Of a stretch of DNA of 64,000 bases, positions 1 to 11,239 are shown piece by piece. Source of the DNA: Pomphorhynchus laevis (Eukaryota > Acanthocephala > Palaeacanthocephala > Echinorhynchida > Pomphorhynchidae); contig WNNJ02000463.1 of NCBI GenBank assembly GCA_012934845.2, positions 44,582 to 108,581 on the forward strand, in the 5' to 3' direction. The notes under the pieces were generated by a model. It was not told the origin of the DNA. It was given only the letters and a program-made list of their open reading frames with translations, and searched no databases. The stretch's first letter is position 1. The number at the start of each line of letters is the position of its first letter. Made by a program: the position numbers and the translations under genes.

Positions 1-2535
1 TACTGCCTCATTTTTTACCGAACTCGCTGACCTCCTTTCTCATTGTTCTTTGTCTTTAACCCCTTCAATCGTTCTAGGCGACTTCAATATCCGCCTAGAC
101 CGCCCCTCTTCCACAGATTCCATCCGGTTCATCAACATTCTATCCAACAACAATTACAAACTAATCTCTACTGCCCCCACACATATACTTGGTGGGGCAC
201 TCGACATCATCGCTGTCCCCGATCATTTTGCTGCCTACACCTCACTGTCCATCTCTGATCCTGGTCTATCCGATCACTTTCTTATCACCCTTGATCTCAC
301 TCACAATCACACCCCTCCTCACACACCTACAATCCTACGTCGCCCTTGGAGAAATCTTGACCTCTCCCTTCTCCGCTCTGCCTTACTCCAATCATCTCTA
401 TCATTACCCACAATAACATATTTATCTCCTCACGATCTCGCCTTTCTTTTCGACTCTGAACTCACATCCACTCTCGATATTCTCTTGCCCTTCATCTCAC
501 ACACACCGTCGCTTGAACCGTGCCCCATGGTTTGACATCCAATGCCTACTATCAAAGCGTCGACTCCGCCATTCTTTTCGAGTCTATCACCGCTCTCTCA
601 GACGTGATTTCCGCTCGATCACTCCGTATTTCCGTGATTCCTATCTTGCTCTTCGCCGATCTCATCTCAACCTACTACGTACCAAATGCAACTCCTTCTG
701 GCAGCGTAAAATCATCACTTAATTCAACTCTAAGACTCTCTGGCATACTTTTAACTTAATCCTTGCTCGCTCCTCGTCGCCGTGAAACATCAATGACAAT
801 GATTATTCGTCATCTCTCCAGACTAAAGTATCCACGTTGCTCTCTCACACCCCGGTCTCCATCCTATCCCACTCTGCCCAGTCTAATCTCATCCTTCCGG
901 AACTCTTTCATCTTCTCCCAGTCTCACCTACAGAAGTATCATCTGTCCTAATGTCCTTGCCCAACAAAACCTCACCTGCCGATCCCCTGCCTACTCAAAT
1001 ATTAAAATCTATATGCTCATCGATATCCCCATTTCTCACAACTTTGTTTAAGTCGTCCATTCGCAGTCGTATCTTCCCTTCACACTGGAAATCCGCAATC
1101 GTTCGGCCCGTCTTAAGAAACAATCGCTCGACCCCTCCCTTCCTTCTAGCTATCGCCCCATTTCACTACTCCCTACTCTTTCTAAGCTCTTAGAACGCCT
1201 CATCTTAATACAAATCAACGCTTATCTCTCCTCATCCAATCTGTACCCTCCTTTCCAATCCGCTTTCCGCTCTAATCACTCGACAGAAACGCATGCATAA
1301 AAGTGTACAGCGACTTACTAATTTCTCGAGACAAGGCTCTATATAGTGTTCTCATCTCCCTCGACCTCTCCTCCGCATTCGACATTGTCGACCACTCCGT
1401 CCTCCTTTCTCGCTTTCGTTATGATTACGGCTTTTCTTCCTCCTCCGTAGCATGGTTCGCCTCATATCTATCCGACCGTTCCTTTCGCGTCTGTTCTAAT
1501 TCATCATCCTCCCGTCCCATCCCTATTTTTGCGGGGTCCCACAAGGTTCAGTCCTAGGTCCCCTGCTTTTCTCTCTTCTGCTTGGCGATATATCTCCGTT
1601 TATCAAACCTTACTCCTTTAAGGTCATGCAATACGCCGATGACATTCTTATCTATGCTCATGCACCCGCACATCGAATACACGATATCGGCATTTCTGCC
1701 TCGAACTGTCTTTCTTCTATCTACTAACGTCTCTCCAATCTCCATCTCGTTCTAAACCCCGAAAAGTCCAAAATAATGTGGATCCTCCCCCGTAAACCAA
1801 ACATATCTCCTCCCACTGTATATTTTGCCTCATCGATCATCCCCATAGTCCACAATCTCACTTTCTTAGGCTTCCATTTCGATGATCACCTTTCCCTTAA
1901 ACCCTTCGTCCGTGACAAGGTCCGCTCATCTAATTTAATTCCCCGTGACATGCGCCGTATCTGCCCCCTTATCGACTTCCGTTCTTGTATGTCTCTTTTT
2001 CATCGCTTCTTTTCCCTAAAATCGATTACTGCCTTAGCCTTTTCGCCAATTCTCCAAAATCCATCATCCTACCCCTACAACGAATAATCAACACCGCCGT
2101 TCGAGTGCTCTTTCGTCTCCGTCGCTTAGACCACACATCCACATATTTTGCCCAACTCTCCTGGCCCACCATCCACATCCGCATCAAACTCCGCCTTATT
2201 CTCGTTACCTTTCGTCTCATCGCTGTCGGCTCCCCATCGTTCATCAACCTTCCTTTCTTAGACGATACTCGCCCCATCTCGCTATCGATTCGTTCCTGTC
2301 ATACCCTCTTACTCCACGTTCCTAATTACTCCAACAACTACGGTCTCCGATCCTTCCTCGTCGCCGCCTCACTCGCCTGGAATCAACTCCCTCTCGACGT
2401 CCGCCGCGCCCCCTCCTTTATCACATTCAAACACCTCCTCCGTTCACACCTTCTCGACACCTGATTCACAGTCTTGTTTTGTTGTGGTCATGTAAGCGTG
2501 CGCTGGCACGCATTTGCCACGTTAAAATAAATCCT
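1..2535 (+). mobile_element. CR1/L2-like LINE, 5' part outside window, broken
   Basis: This is a non-LTR retrotransposon coding for an APE-type endonuclease followed by reverse transcriptase. The endonuclease C-terminal half is visible first (LGDFN motif near 75-90, SDHFLITLDL near 270-300). RT motifs follow: NKTSPADPLPTQ near 960, SLDLSSAFDIVDHS near 1355-1400, GVPQGSVLGPLLF near 1535-1575 and QYADDILIYAHAP near 1628-1668. The C-terminal domain ends at a stop at 2462-2464. A short 3' UTR with a perfect hairpin and a T/A-rich end follows. The pieces lie in several frames, so the copy has about five frameshifts or stops. The G+C content and T/C-rich codon use differ sharply from the flanking DNA. 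A related reverse copy lies at 43.4-45.8 kb. The family assignment (CR1/L2 group) rests on motif style and a short 3' UTR and is an inference. Confidence 0.85.
2496..2511 (+). other. Hairpin in LINE 3' UTR
   Basis: GCGTGC, loop GCTG, GCACGC forms a perfect 6-bp stem 32 bases after the LINE stop codon. CR1/L2-group elements are known to carry short 3' structures recognised by their RT. Assigning that role here is an inference. Confidence 0.55.
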
Positions 2536-3350
2536 TTTTTACATATACTGTGACATGCCATCTAATGCAGTCATTAGTAACAAATTCCTATGATCAGTGA
2601 AAGTTATGTAATATGGCAAACTAAGTAATTTTATTTGTAATTGAGTTGTGCAGCTAATGTAAGAAATTAACCGAAAACTGATTCGTTTTGTTTTATACTA
2701 ACTTATATCAACAATACAAATGGTAAGAATTCATTTTAAATGTCGCCAATTCATTTATTTACATTGTATTTACTTAATTGCATTTAATTGTAATTTAATT
2801 AAATTAAATGTAATTTTATTAAATTATTATTTTTTACCTAATTCCACTGTAAACTTAAACTACAATAATGTTATTTATTGCAGATTATTATAATTAATCT
2901 ATATATATTTCATATATAACCCGGAATATTATATGTTATACTAAAATATTATAATATTTATTATATATTTATTATTTGTTATAATATTATATGTTATATA
3001 AACTCTGGTTGTGACTTTTATATGAGTACATATTCTAATATGTTTTGTTAACAATAAGTCAGAAACCAACAGAAAAACATATTTGCTGATGGTTTCTGAT
3101 TTCTTGTGAACAAATGATGTTGCTTAATAGACTGAACTTTGATTCACGACTTTAATATATATTATATATTATAAAAACTTCGGCTGAGACTCTCACAGGT
3201 TCAAGCATGTGTTATATTCAATTTATAAATACTTATATATATTCCTAAAATATTTTTATAGTTACTTTTTTGTATTAATTGATTTAAATCAATTGATTTT
3301 TAGTTACAAGTAATTTACATTTCGTTATTAAAATAATGGAATCGCTTATA
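2536..3350. other. Gene-free A+T-rich stretch
   Basis: I see no coding signal on either strand. I looked specifically for the next exon of the calcium-sensor gene (third EF-hand) on the minus strand and did not find it. It is mostly TA-rich simple sequence. Confidence 0.5.
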
Positions 3351-3356
3351 GTATAC

Positions 3357-3561
3357 CCGAAACAATTAGCGCCATTGCAAGCATATACTCATGAAAGTTT
3401 ATTAAGCCATCACTATTTGCATCAAAGGCGTTGAATACTGCTTTACAAAATTCGGTAGGATTTCCTTTCGGTGATATTACTTTGTAAGTTTCCTCTAGTT
3501 TTCTTCTTGTCAAATATCCGTCCGGACAATCTTTTATAAATCCATTGTAGTATTTTTGAAT
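3357..3561 (-). CDS. Calcium-sensor exon 2 (EF-hands 1-2)
   Basis: 205 nt coding 68 residues plus one base (phase 1 exit). The acceptor is ATTAAG on the minus strand and the donor GTATAC. It carries the CPDG degenerate EF1 and canonical EF2 (D1, N3, D5, E12). Confidence 0.85.
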
Positions 3562-5824
3562 CTTAATTATAATTTAACTGTTGACTAACGACGTTAATTA
3601 TAATACAAAAATAATGTGTGCTATAATACAAAACATTATAATAATGTATCATTAGATAATTAGATTTATTATTAAACTTATTAAATTAGTATATTAGATT
3701 TAATATTAAATTTATTATTATATTTAATATTAAATCTATTAAATTAATATATTAGATTTAATATTAAGTAGTTTTTTTTTCAAAATTATTTAAAAAAAAA
3801 CAAAATTATAAAATTTATCTACAATATTTAAATACTATTATTAAATTGCGATTAATGTTAAATGTAATAAATATTAAATAATATTTAATTAATAAATATT
3901 GATTATTAAATAACATTTAATATGTAATGTGTATTAAACATTTAATATTATGTAACTTATATGCATATAACTTGAGCATTCAAATTGCTAATGAAAATTC
4001 AAATTGATAAAATATCATTCATTGAATGTTAAGTGAAATAATTAATAATTAATTAATAATTAATATAATAATATATAACTTTAAAATAATCAATAATTAA
4101 TAACTTTAAAATCGATAATAATCTAAATTCTGTATATAAAAATAGCATTCAAATCGCTAATGTAATAGTGACTGATAATCTCTCGATTGGATTAGAGAAG
4201 TAAGCTGCCTAATCATAGGGTGCGTTCTCGATACCATAATATAATTTGATCTACAAGTTTCAAATTGCCTACATTTTTGTGCTGGACAGAGATGCGGTAT
4301 TGAATTTACGGTACACTCAATTATACCATCATTCTCCAGCAATGATAATCAATGTATATTTCAACTCGACGCCAAAAACGCATTTAACCAAATAAATAGA
4401 AGACTTGCTTAATGAATGCAGATAATGTATGTCCATCCTTGACTACAATTTTACACAACGTTTACTCAACCCCAACGAAACAATACTATCAGATGAAAGA
4501 TTCACTCAACGTATCATCTACCCATGATTGCCTTCGCAACGGCTTCCTTACATTTGATTTATACTCTGATGGAGCATGTGCCGACTGATTTTCATCGGTG
4601 GTACGCTGACGATTCTAACTTAGTTGAAACTGCTAAATTAAGGAAAATGTAAATTACTTGCTCATCCACAAATGGTAGAACACGCGACGCTAATATTCCG
4701 TAATTCTCAAGTAAAAATGGTGTCAAATGGAACTGAGATCTTAGGAACTTAAATTGGAGATCAATTATTCGAAACTAATTCAGTAATAGATAAAGTTGTT
4801 AAATCAAAGAAGAACCGCAGCTGCAGAACGTTCCCGAATCGTCACTCTTCGACAAACTTTCTACGACAAGTAACCCTAACGCCATATCAGATGTTGAATG
4901 TTATGGCTTATATAAAGATAGAACGGAGCGGTGTTTATTGGACGAATGTGTGTTCAATCACTCGCTCCCAGCTACTTCTTAAAATTGCAAGAAGCTAGCT
5001 TTCTATATCATGAACAGAGAAAGATAGCAAAATACGGTAATCGAATTGACTATATATAGAGAGAGCAAAGTTTCATCCTCTTATATTTACTGTGAATGAT
5101 GGGTGCAGTACGAACACAAGGAATTTAATTAAATACCGCCGTCTAAACAATACTTCGAACGTATTTGAAAAGTTTGATGCAAAATTGGCCTCAAACTTGC
5201 GAAGGTCAGTTCAATGTGTATTCGAGCATCAAGTAAAGAATGTAATTTGACGTGATTTGATTTAAACTTTCAATTATTCACTTTTACTAAATATATTGTA
5301 GTCTTTAAAAAATAATAATTATATATAGTTATTACAGGAACGAAGAAGAAAATATCCTTTATTTGATAAAAAAATCTATATTTCGATAGCTCCTGCTATC
5401 ATCATCAGGATTACAAAAGAAATGTTTCACAGCATTGTTTTGAGTGAAACATTTCTTTTGTAATCTTGTGGGTTTTGTATTTATTAATAATTATATAATT
5501 AATTGTTATTATTAATTTCAATAATTAATTGTTTAATTTACATTTTATTACTTAAGTGGGTTTAGTAGTTATTAATAATTATATAATTAATTGTTATTAT
5601 TAATTTCAATAATTAATTGTTTAATTTACATTTTATTACTTAAATAAAAATTAATAAAATCTTAATTATCTAAATTTATCACTAGAAATAAAGATTGTCG
5701 AAATTATCTATTTCGAGTATATACAAACCTGTTTATCAGTGAAATTGGTATTTCTCTTAACATCTTCGATTACTTCATCTGTAAGAACATGTGATCCATG
5801 CTTTTTAGACTTGGTACTACCCAT
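3357..5824 (-). CDS. Neuronal calcium sensor / recoverin-like EF-hand protein, first two coding exons
   Basis: Two minus-strand exons join in phase 0 into the N-terminal 100 residues of a neuronal calcium sensor protein, a membrane-associated Ca2+ switch. Exon 1 (5824-5729) begins MGSTKSKK, the Gly2/Ser6 context typical of N-myristoylation, and ends FTDKQ before a GTTTGT donor. Exon 2 (3561-3357) begins IQKYYNGFIKDCPDG, the hallmark of the degenerate first EF-hand (CP in place of ligands). It contains a canonical second EF-hand loop, DANSDGLINFHE, then a GTATAC donor after LIVSG. Family members are about 190 aa, so EF-hands 3 and 4 are missing. They probably lie beyond the left edge, with the 1-2535 LINE in an intron; loss is the alternative. 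The DANSDG loop is closer to recoverin/visinin than to NCS-1, but the subfamily is not certain. Confidence 0.85.
4150..5060 (+). other. Decayed coding-like island in calcium-sensor intron, identity uncertain
   Basis: Base composition and codon-like texture rise above the surrounding A+T background. Short plus-strand stretches read like protein, for example EILGT near 4735-4750 and VIDKVVKSKK near 4785-4815, reminiscent of the RT-to-linker part of a retroelement. No long open frame remains. It is a broken relic; I cannot assign the family. Confidence 0.35.
5381..5465. repeat. Foldback with hammerhead-like motif and 22-bp perfect hairpin
   Basis: On the minus strand 5409-5381 reads CCTGATGATGATAGC, a short loop, then GCTATCGAAA. 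Directly beside it, 5409-5430 and 5444-5465 are perfect 22-bp inverted arms. The CTGANGA-stem-GAAA layout recurs at 9.5, 9.9 and 41.3 kb. Confidence 0.6.
5481..5643. repeat. 75-bp direct repeat, period 88
   Basis: The block starting TTATTAATAATTATATAATT at 5481 is repeated at 5569 almost without change, ending in TTACTTAA in both copies. It is a local tandem duplication in A+T-rich intronic DNA. Confidence 0.75.
5729..5824 (-). CDS. Calcium-sensor exon 1 (start codon, myristoylation motif)
   Basis: 96 nt, 32 codons, starting MGSTKSKK and ending TDKQ at a GTTTGT donor. The ATG is fixed by the conserved MGxxxSK start of the family. Confidence 0.8.
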
Positions 5825-5849
5825 TAAACTTGCTAAAATAACATTTTAT

Positions 5850-6296
5850 TTATTATATTATAAGCAATGCTGTATTTATGCTGTGCACTTAAAGAATGTA
5901 AATTAAAAATCTATATATGGAGTTGAAAAATACATTCCACTACAGGAATGTAAAATGGCAACTTTTAAGTGTTTTTCTGTCCCGGAATGATATAAGTAAA
6001 ACATATATTTTAATATTATAATATGTTTAGTTGCCTAGCTTAACTGCTAAACAGCTAAGAGTTATAGGCATTTTCCATTAATTAAAAGAAAAAATATTGT
6101 TATAAAATTAACAAAAGCATTCATTTGTAAATTTGTTCACGATTAAAATGTTGTAGATTTTGAAATTTTAATCAAATAACAAAATCAATTTGTTCTTAAA
6201 TTTACACAAATCACTTCAGTCTACTGAGTCTGTATTTTGTACAATACATATCAATGTAAGAAATAAATATTTTAAATTAAAATAATTTGATCTTCC
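5850..6296. other. Gene-free stretch 5' of the calcium-sensor gene
   Basis: This A+T-rich DNA lies immediately upstream of the minus-strand start codon at 5824 and should hold its 5' UTR and promoter. I recognise no specific element. Confidence 0.4.
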
Positions 6297-6510
6297 GATT
6301 TTCTAACTCTGCCCCGTGCTGAGAAAGCAGGAGGGTTGACGATATACTCCGTGACAAGCCAGCCGTAAAAACCGTCGAATCAACATTATGAAATGCTGCC
6401 TTAATAAACTTCGCGAAAGGTGATTACAATGGTACGCCCACGTTCTAGGCGAACGACATAACGAAGCGGAAAAAAGCTGAAAAAAGATCTTCGGATTTTC
6501 TAATGAGAAA
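6297..6510. other. G+C-richer island bounded by a short direct repeat
   Basis: The segment is clearly less A+T-rich than its flanks. The string GATCTTC(C/G)GATTTTCTA occurs at both ends (6289-6306 and 6488-6505). This may be a small insertion with a target duplication. No open frame or RNA gene was recognised. Confidence 0.35.
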
Positions 6511-6816
6511 ATCTAGTGTGATAGCAATAGCTAGCGATTGCTGCACATTATCTGGTATTTTAAAGTCTTTTATATTTTAAAGTGTAAACATTTTTGGATG
6601 CAAGTTTCTTCTTTTTAAAGTTAAGAAATAAGATTTTTTTTTCAAATTTAATTAAAAATTATCAGAAAAAGAAAAGATTTTATAGTCCTTAACGAAATAG
6701 ATGAAAATCAGAATTAAATAACACTAATACATCTGAATTTAGAACTAAAGATATAAGAGCTATAAAATCTTAAATAAAATCTGTAAATTTTCTTTAAAAT
6801 CTTATTATTAATAATA

Positions 6817-6855
6817 ATGTCGTACTAGTACAAAAACTTTGTACTAGTACGACAT
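6817..6855. repeat. Perfect 18-bp inverted repeat
   Basis: ATGTCGTACTAGTACAAA at 6817-6834 is followed after three bases by its exact reverse complement at 6838-6855. This makes a cruciform-capable hairpin of unknown origin. Confidence 0.8.
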
Positions 6856-7042
6856 ATTAGCAGAAAAGCAAAGTCCACTGGTTAATAATGACATGTCAGT
6901 AGAATAAATCAAATCATTTGACTTTTTGGTTCCTTTTTGTATTATATAAATAAATTAAAAAATATTTTTTATTATTTTTAAGATTTTCAGACGTTTATAA
7001 TTGAATATAATATGTTTATAATGTTTATAATTGAATAATAAT

Positions 7043-7865
7043 ATGTTGCATGGGTGTTTACAATCAGTCATTTTTAAAAAATGAAATGAACTGACAATGT
7101 TATAATAAAAGAGAGCGGTTTAAGTTCGTATTTGATTAGTAATTATTTTTTTACTATCTAATAATTTAACATTTGTTAGAGATTCATTTACTTATTACAT
7201 CGCATTTTCTTTATCAGCGAGTAAATTTGATATTTGCAAACTAATAGATTATAAAACTTTATACGTTTCTTCGAAATTTAAACAAAACCGATTCCTTTAT
7301 GAATCTCATGTGCAGTAAAGTGTACATTAGTGCACTTGAGATTTAAAATATCGATTACATGCTGGTTCATCAATGTCAAAGAAAAATTGAATGCATATGG
7401 ACGATGCACATGAACTTATTTCAACTGTAACTTTACAAATAAAATAAATTGTTTTGCTATCTATCATGTCAGTTTATTAAAAATTGAACATTAGGTGTAT
7501 CACATTTTATTAAAAATGTAAATTAAAATAGTGAACAAAAATTGTATGTTCAATTATATGATAAATTATAAAATTATGCTTTAATTCTCTTAGTTCCACA
7601 AACAAATATAATTTGAAATTTTTTAATAAATAATAAAAAAATTCGATATTGTAAATAGAACCCTTCGAGATAATACTATAAAATCTTTATTATTTAAAAA
7701 TACAATAAATCAAACTGAATAAACAAATTAAAACTGAATGTTGCATGGGTGTTTTAAACTTACAATCAGTCATTTTTAAAAAATGAAATGAACTGACAAT
7801 GTTATAATAAAAGAGAGCGGTTTAAGTTCGTATTTGATTAGTAATTATTTTTTTACTATCTAATA
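7043..7865. repeat. Pair of ~125-bp direct repeats about 700 bp apart
   Basis: 7043-7163 and 7738-7865 are nearly identical apart from a 7-bp length difference near the start (GGGTGTTTACAATC versus GGGTGTTTTAAACTTACAATC). The intervening 575 bp is A+T-rich and non-coding. It could be a small element with direct terminal repeats or a segmental duplication. The repeat ends do not show a clear TG...CA, so I leave it unclassified. Confidence 0.75.
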
Positions 7866-8267
7866 TTGGGACTCAATAGCAACAAATAGTGCAGTCTGTT
7901 TCGCGTAGTACGCTTAATTATTAATCAGGAATTAGATAGCATTCATGATGGTTCATTTAAAAATTAATTTAATCTAAATATGTCGTTTCATTTAATTTAA
8001 TGAGTTAAAACATGTTCAGTTAACAAATTAGTTTATTTTTTGAAATTAAAGCAATATATTGACATAATCATGGAAACGGAAGGTGCTCGGGGTCAATGTT
8101 AAATGATCAAAATTGAAATGGCAAGACGCCCCGCATGAGTCAGACTCCTACACTACTTTTAAATTATACTAGTTTATACATTAATATTAAGGGTTATGAA
8201 TCTTAATGGTATTGAGATGGTAAAATAATATTATCAAGAAAATGAGAGATTTTCGTGGGCATTTTTC

Positions 8268-8399
8268 TGTTTGTATGATGTGGCGGCCACGAAAGGAATC
8301 GACAAAACGATACCAGGTACCGTTTCGGTCCTCCTCTGCATACAGTAGTGGGAGGTATCTGGCACTGATGAGTCAAAATATTGCCACATCATACAAACA
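8268..8399. repeat. Snapback element with 17-bp arms
   Basis: TGTTTGTATGATGTGGC at 8268-8284 is inverted exactly at 8383-8399, and weaker similarity extends outward (AAATAATATTAT on both sides). The 63-residue open frame across it reads through the arms and is not a gene. Confidence 0.7.
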
Positions 8400-8449
8400 A
8401 AATAATATTATTTCAATACTATTGAGATATTAAAATTATAGGAGAAAAA

Positions 8450-9420
8450 TGTGAATTTAAAATATCACACAAAAAATCAAATATACTGAATATCACTGAA
8501 TATTAAAATTAACATACGAACGATTCTGTTCTGCCTTCATTTAAATAATACCTTTATTTTAAAGCGCTTTAGTAAAAGCGCTTTAATAACTCGATTTATT
8601 TTTTAAATCATTCGAGTTTATCGCTGCTAACATTTTATATCAAATGCATTTAATTCCAAGATAAATTAAATATTATTTCGGTTATCTATAATATGTTTGA
8701 ATAAATTAATTAAATAAAATACAAGTATTATCATGCTTAGCATGCGAAACGGAATATTTGGAATTTCAAATTGTATTCATTCGAATACTGTTTATATAAA
8801 CCTTATTATTCAGTGAGGGCAATCTAGTCAATTGAGAATAACCGATCATTGTATAATTGACAGCTTATTGGACCAACTTTTTCGTTCATAATATTAATGT
8901 TCTCCCAAAATTTCGCATTCCGATATTTCGAATTTATGATCTTTCAATAAAATTAATTTTTTATCCAAAAAATAACTCGGCTGAGGGCCCTAATTCAAAG
9001 TTAAATCGCCAAATAAAGAAAAATAGCCAAATCTCTTTATATATTTAAAAAGATACCACAAGATAACTGCATTAAGCTTTCTAGACTTCCTCACGGTGGA
9101 GAGCCAATAAAGAAAAATAATACACATTGAACAGGATCTGAACGATTGTGGCTGCAACATAGAGAAGGACGTTTTGATATAATTTATCTTTTAAAATAAT
9201 TGAAAAATTCTATTAAATTAAATGTTTGATTTCTATTTTATAAAGAAAGCTATACCTACGATAATATTGGATATTAATATTATAGTTATATTAATATATT
9301 AATATTAATTATATTAATATATTAAAATATATTATTAATATTATTTAAAATTATAATATTAGATATTTCAATTATATATATAATTTTCATTTCCTTTTTT
9401 AAATTTAAGGACTAAAAAAT
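8450..9420. other. Gene-free A+T-rich stretch
   Basis: It contains only a short GCGCTTTA inverted repeat near 8570-8587 and TA-rich simple sequence (9260-9380). No coding or RNA signal was seen. Confidence 0.5.
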
Positions 9421-9427
9421 AAATTGA

Positions 9428-9998
9428 TTATAAATTGATTATTTACTCATATTGGATTATTTATTAGTGGAGAGAGTGAAGTAAAATGTTTATTTAATCG
9501 AATTTTCAATAGCCTACTGTTATCATCTTCAGGAGTAAATGTTTCAAAATATTTTTACAATTCAAGTATTTGCAATAATTATTTGAGCGACTTTGCAGGT
9601 TAAAACATTAACCTGCAATAACCTGTATATATAGATTTAGTATTGGCTTGCCAACTAATCTTTCATCTTAGAATTTATATGATTTTGTCAACAAATAGCT
9701 ACCTTAGACTATATGGCTCTATAATAAGAATTGCTGATGATGTTCTATAGTTTATAAGTTGTATTATAAATTGATTGTTCACTCATATTGCATTATCTAT
9801 TAGTGGAGAGAGTGAAGTAAAATGTTTATTTTGTCGAATTTTGAATAGCCTACTGCTATCATCGTCAGAAGTAAATGTTACAAAACAATCAAACAGTCTC
9901 AACAGATTTTTTTGTAACATTTACACCTGAAGATGATAGCAGTAGGCTATTGAAAATTCAATTAAATAGATATTTTATTTCACTCTCTCCACTAATAA
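9428..9998. repeat. Foldback repeat family: one half copy and one complete copy
   Basis: A unit beginning ATAAATTGATT and continuing through ATTAGTGGAGAGAGTGAAGT and a CTGANGATGATAGC core occurs at 9428-9560 and again at 9766-9880. The second copy is completed by an inverted arm at 9905-9998, giving a snapback element of about 200 bp (9799-9996). The core motif, read on the plus strand at 9926-9955, is CCTGAAGATGATAGC, loop, GGCTATTGAAA. Confidence 0.75.
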
Positions 9999-10612
9999 AT
10001 GAAAAATAAATGATAAATTCGAAATATCCGAAATTCAAAATATCGGTACAGAATCCGAAATATTATGAAAAGCAACTTTGATACACTAAATTGTGGATAC
10101 ATTATCAAGATTTCGCTAACTGTATATATTATTTATCATAACTTACAATGTAAAAACTAAGCATTCGCTATCATGTATGCTTAATTAGTACCATTATGGC
10201 AGAGTGATTTATGCTATGGAGATGAATTGTATTGCCCTGGCAAGTTTATGAATCCGATGTAGCAGTTTAATTGTCAATTTTAGAAACTTTCTTAATTATC
10301 CAGAGAGTGATACAAATTCTGTGTCGAAAATTTAAAAATTTGAATTACTGTATTAGTATATTAATTAAAAATGAAACCATTAATCGACGAATTATCAATT
10401 TAGATTTGTGCATTTGCGCTTGTTTGTCGTTACTTATATTTATTCACATAAGTATATTCACTGGATGCATAAACTAAATTATATTCAAAGGATATATTCA
10501 TTAAAAATATTGATTGCAATTAAAAACTGTTCATCGAAAACGATTATATATAAATAACTAATTGATATGTAACTTACTGCTTAGATAAGCTGTCTTAACT
10601 AACAATAACTAA

Positions 10613-11235
10613 TTCTAATTGAAGGAATCGGGAAGATTCAAACAGCATAAACTAATGCTGTTTCGACTTTTGAGTCGCATCAGTATGGGGCTAATACACA
10701 ACTGGATTGAAGTGCAACACCCCTAGACAAATCAATAACTTATTCTAGTACACATCCATGTACTAGAAATTAACACAGGTGAGAGTATTCATCACAAATA
10801 ATTCACTTACCAGGACTTAACACATGATTTAAACGCACTTTTATCGAGCGCATACACAAAGCTCCATCATTGCTGGTAGTAATTAAACAGATGACCTACT
10901 TTGCCGCCAATTTATATTCTGATTGAAGGAATCGGGAAGACTCAAACAGCATAAACTAATGCTGTTTCGACTTTTGAGTCTCATCAGTATGGGGCTGATG
11001 CACAGTTGGATTGAAGTACAACATCCCTAGACAGTTCAATAACTTATTCTAGTGTTAGTTCTTCTAGTGTTAATTCCTAGTACATGGATGTGTATTTGAA
11101 TGACTTATTGAGCTCTCTAGGGGTGCTGCACTGCCATCCAATTGTGCATCAGCCCAATACCGATGATACTCAAAAGTTGAAACAGCATAGAGTCAGTTTA
11201 TGCTGTTTGAGTTTTTTCGATTCCTTTAATCAGAA
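10613..11235. mobile_element. MITE family with long terminal inverted repeats (one half copy, one full copy)
   Basis: The full copy, 10917-11235 (319 bp), starts TTCTGATTGAAGGAATCG and ends with the inverse, CGATTCCTTTAATCAGAA. It is flanked by TA on both sides (10915-10916, 11236-11237), the target duplication expected of Tc1/mariner-type elements. Each arm is over 100 bp and itself contains a small hairpin (AAACAGCAT...ATGCTGTTT). The half copy at 10613-10780 matches the left arm only. No transposase is encoded, so it is non-autonomous. Confidence 0.8.
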
Positions 11236-11239
11236 TAGA

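Noticed and set aside
8242-8433. 63-codon open frame
   Set aside because: It reads straight through the arms of a snapback repeat.
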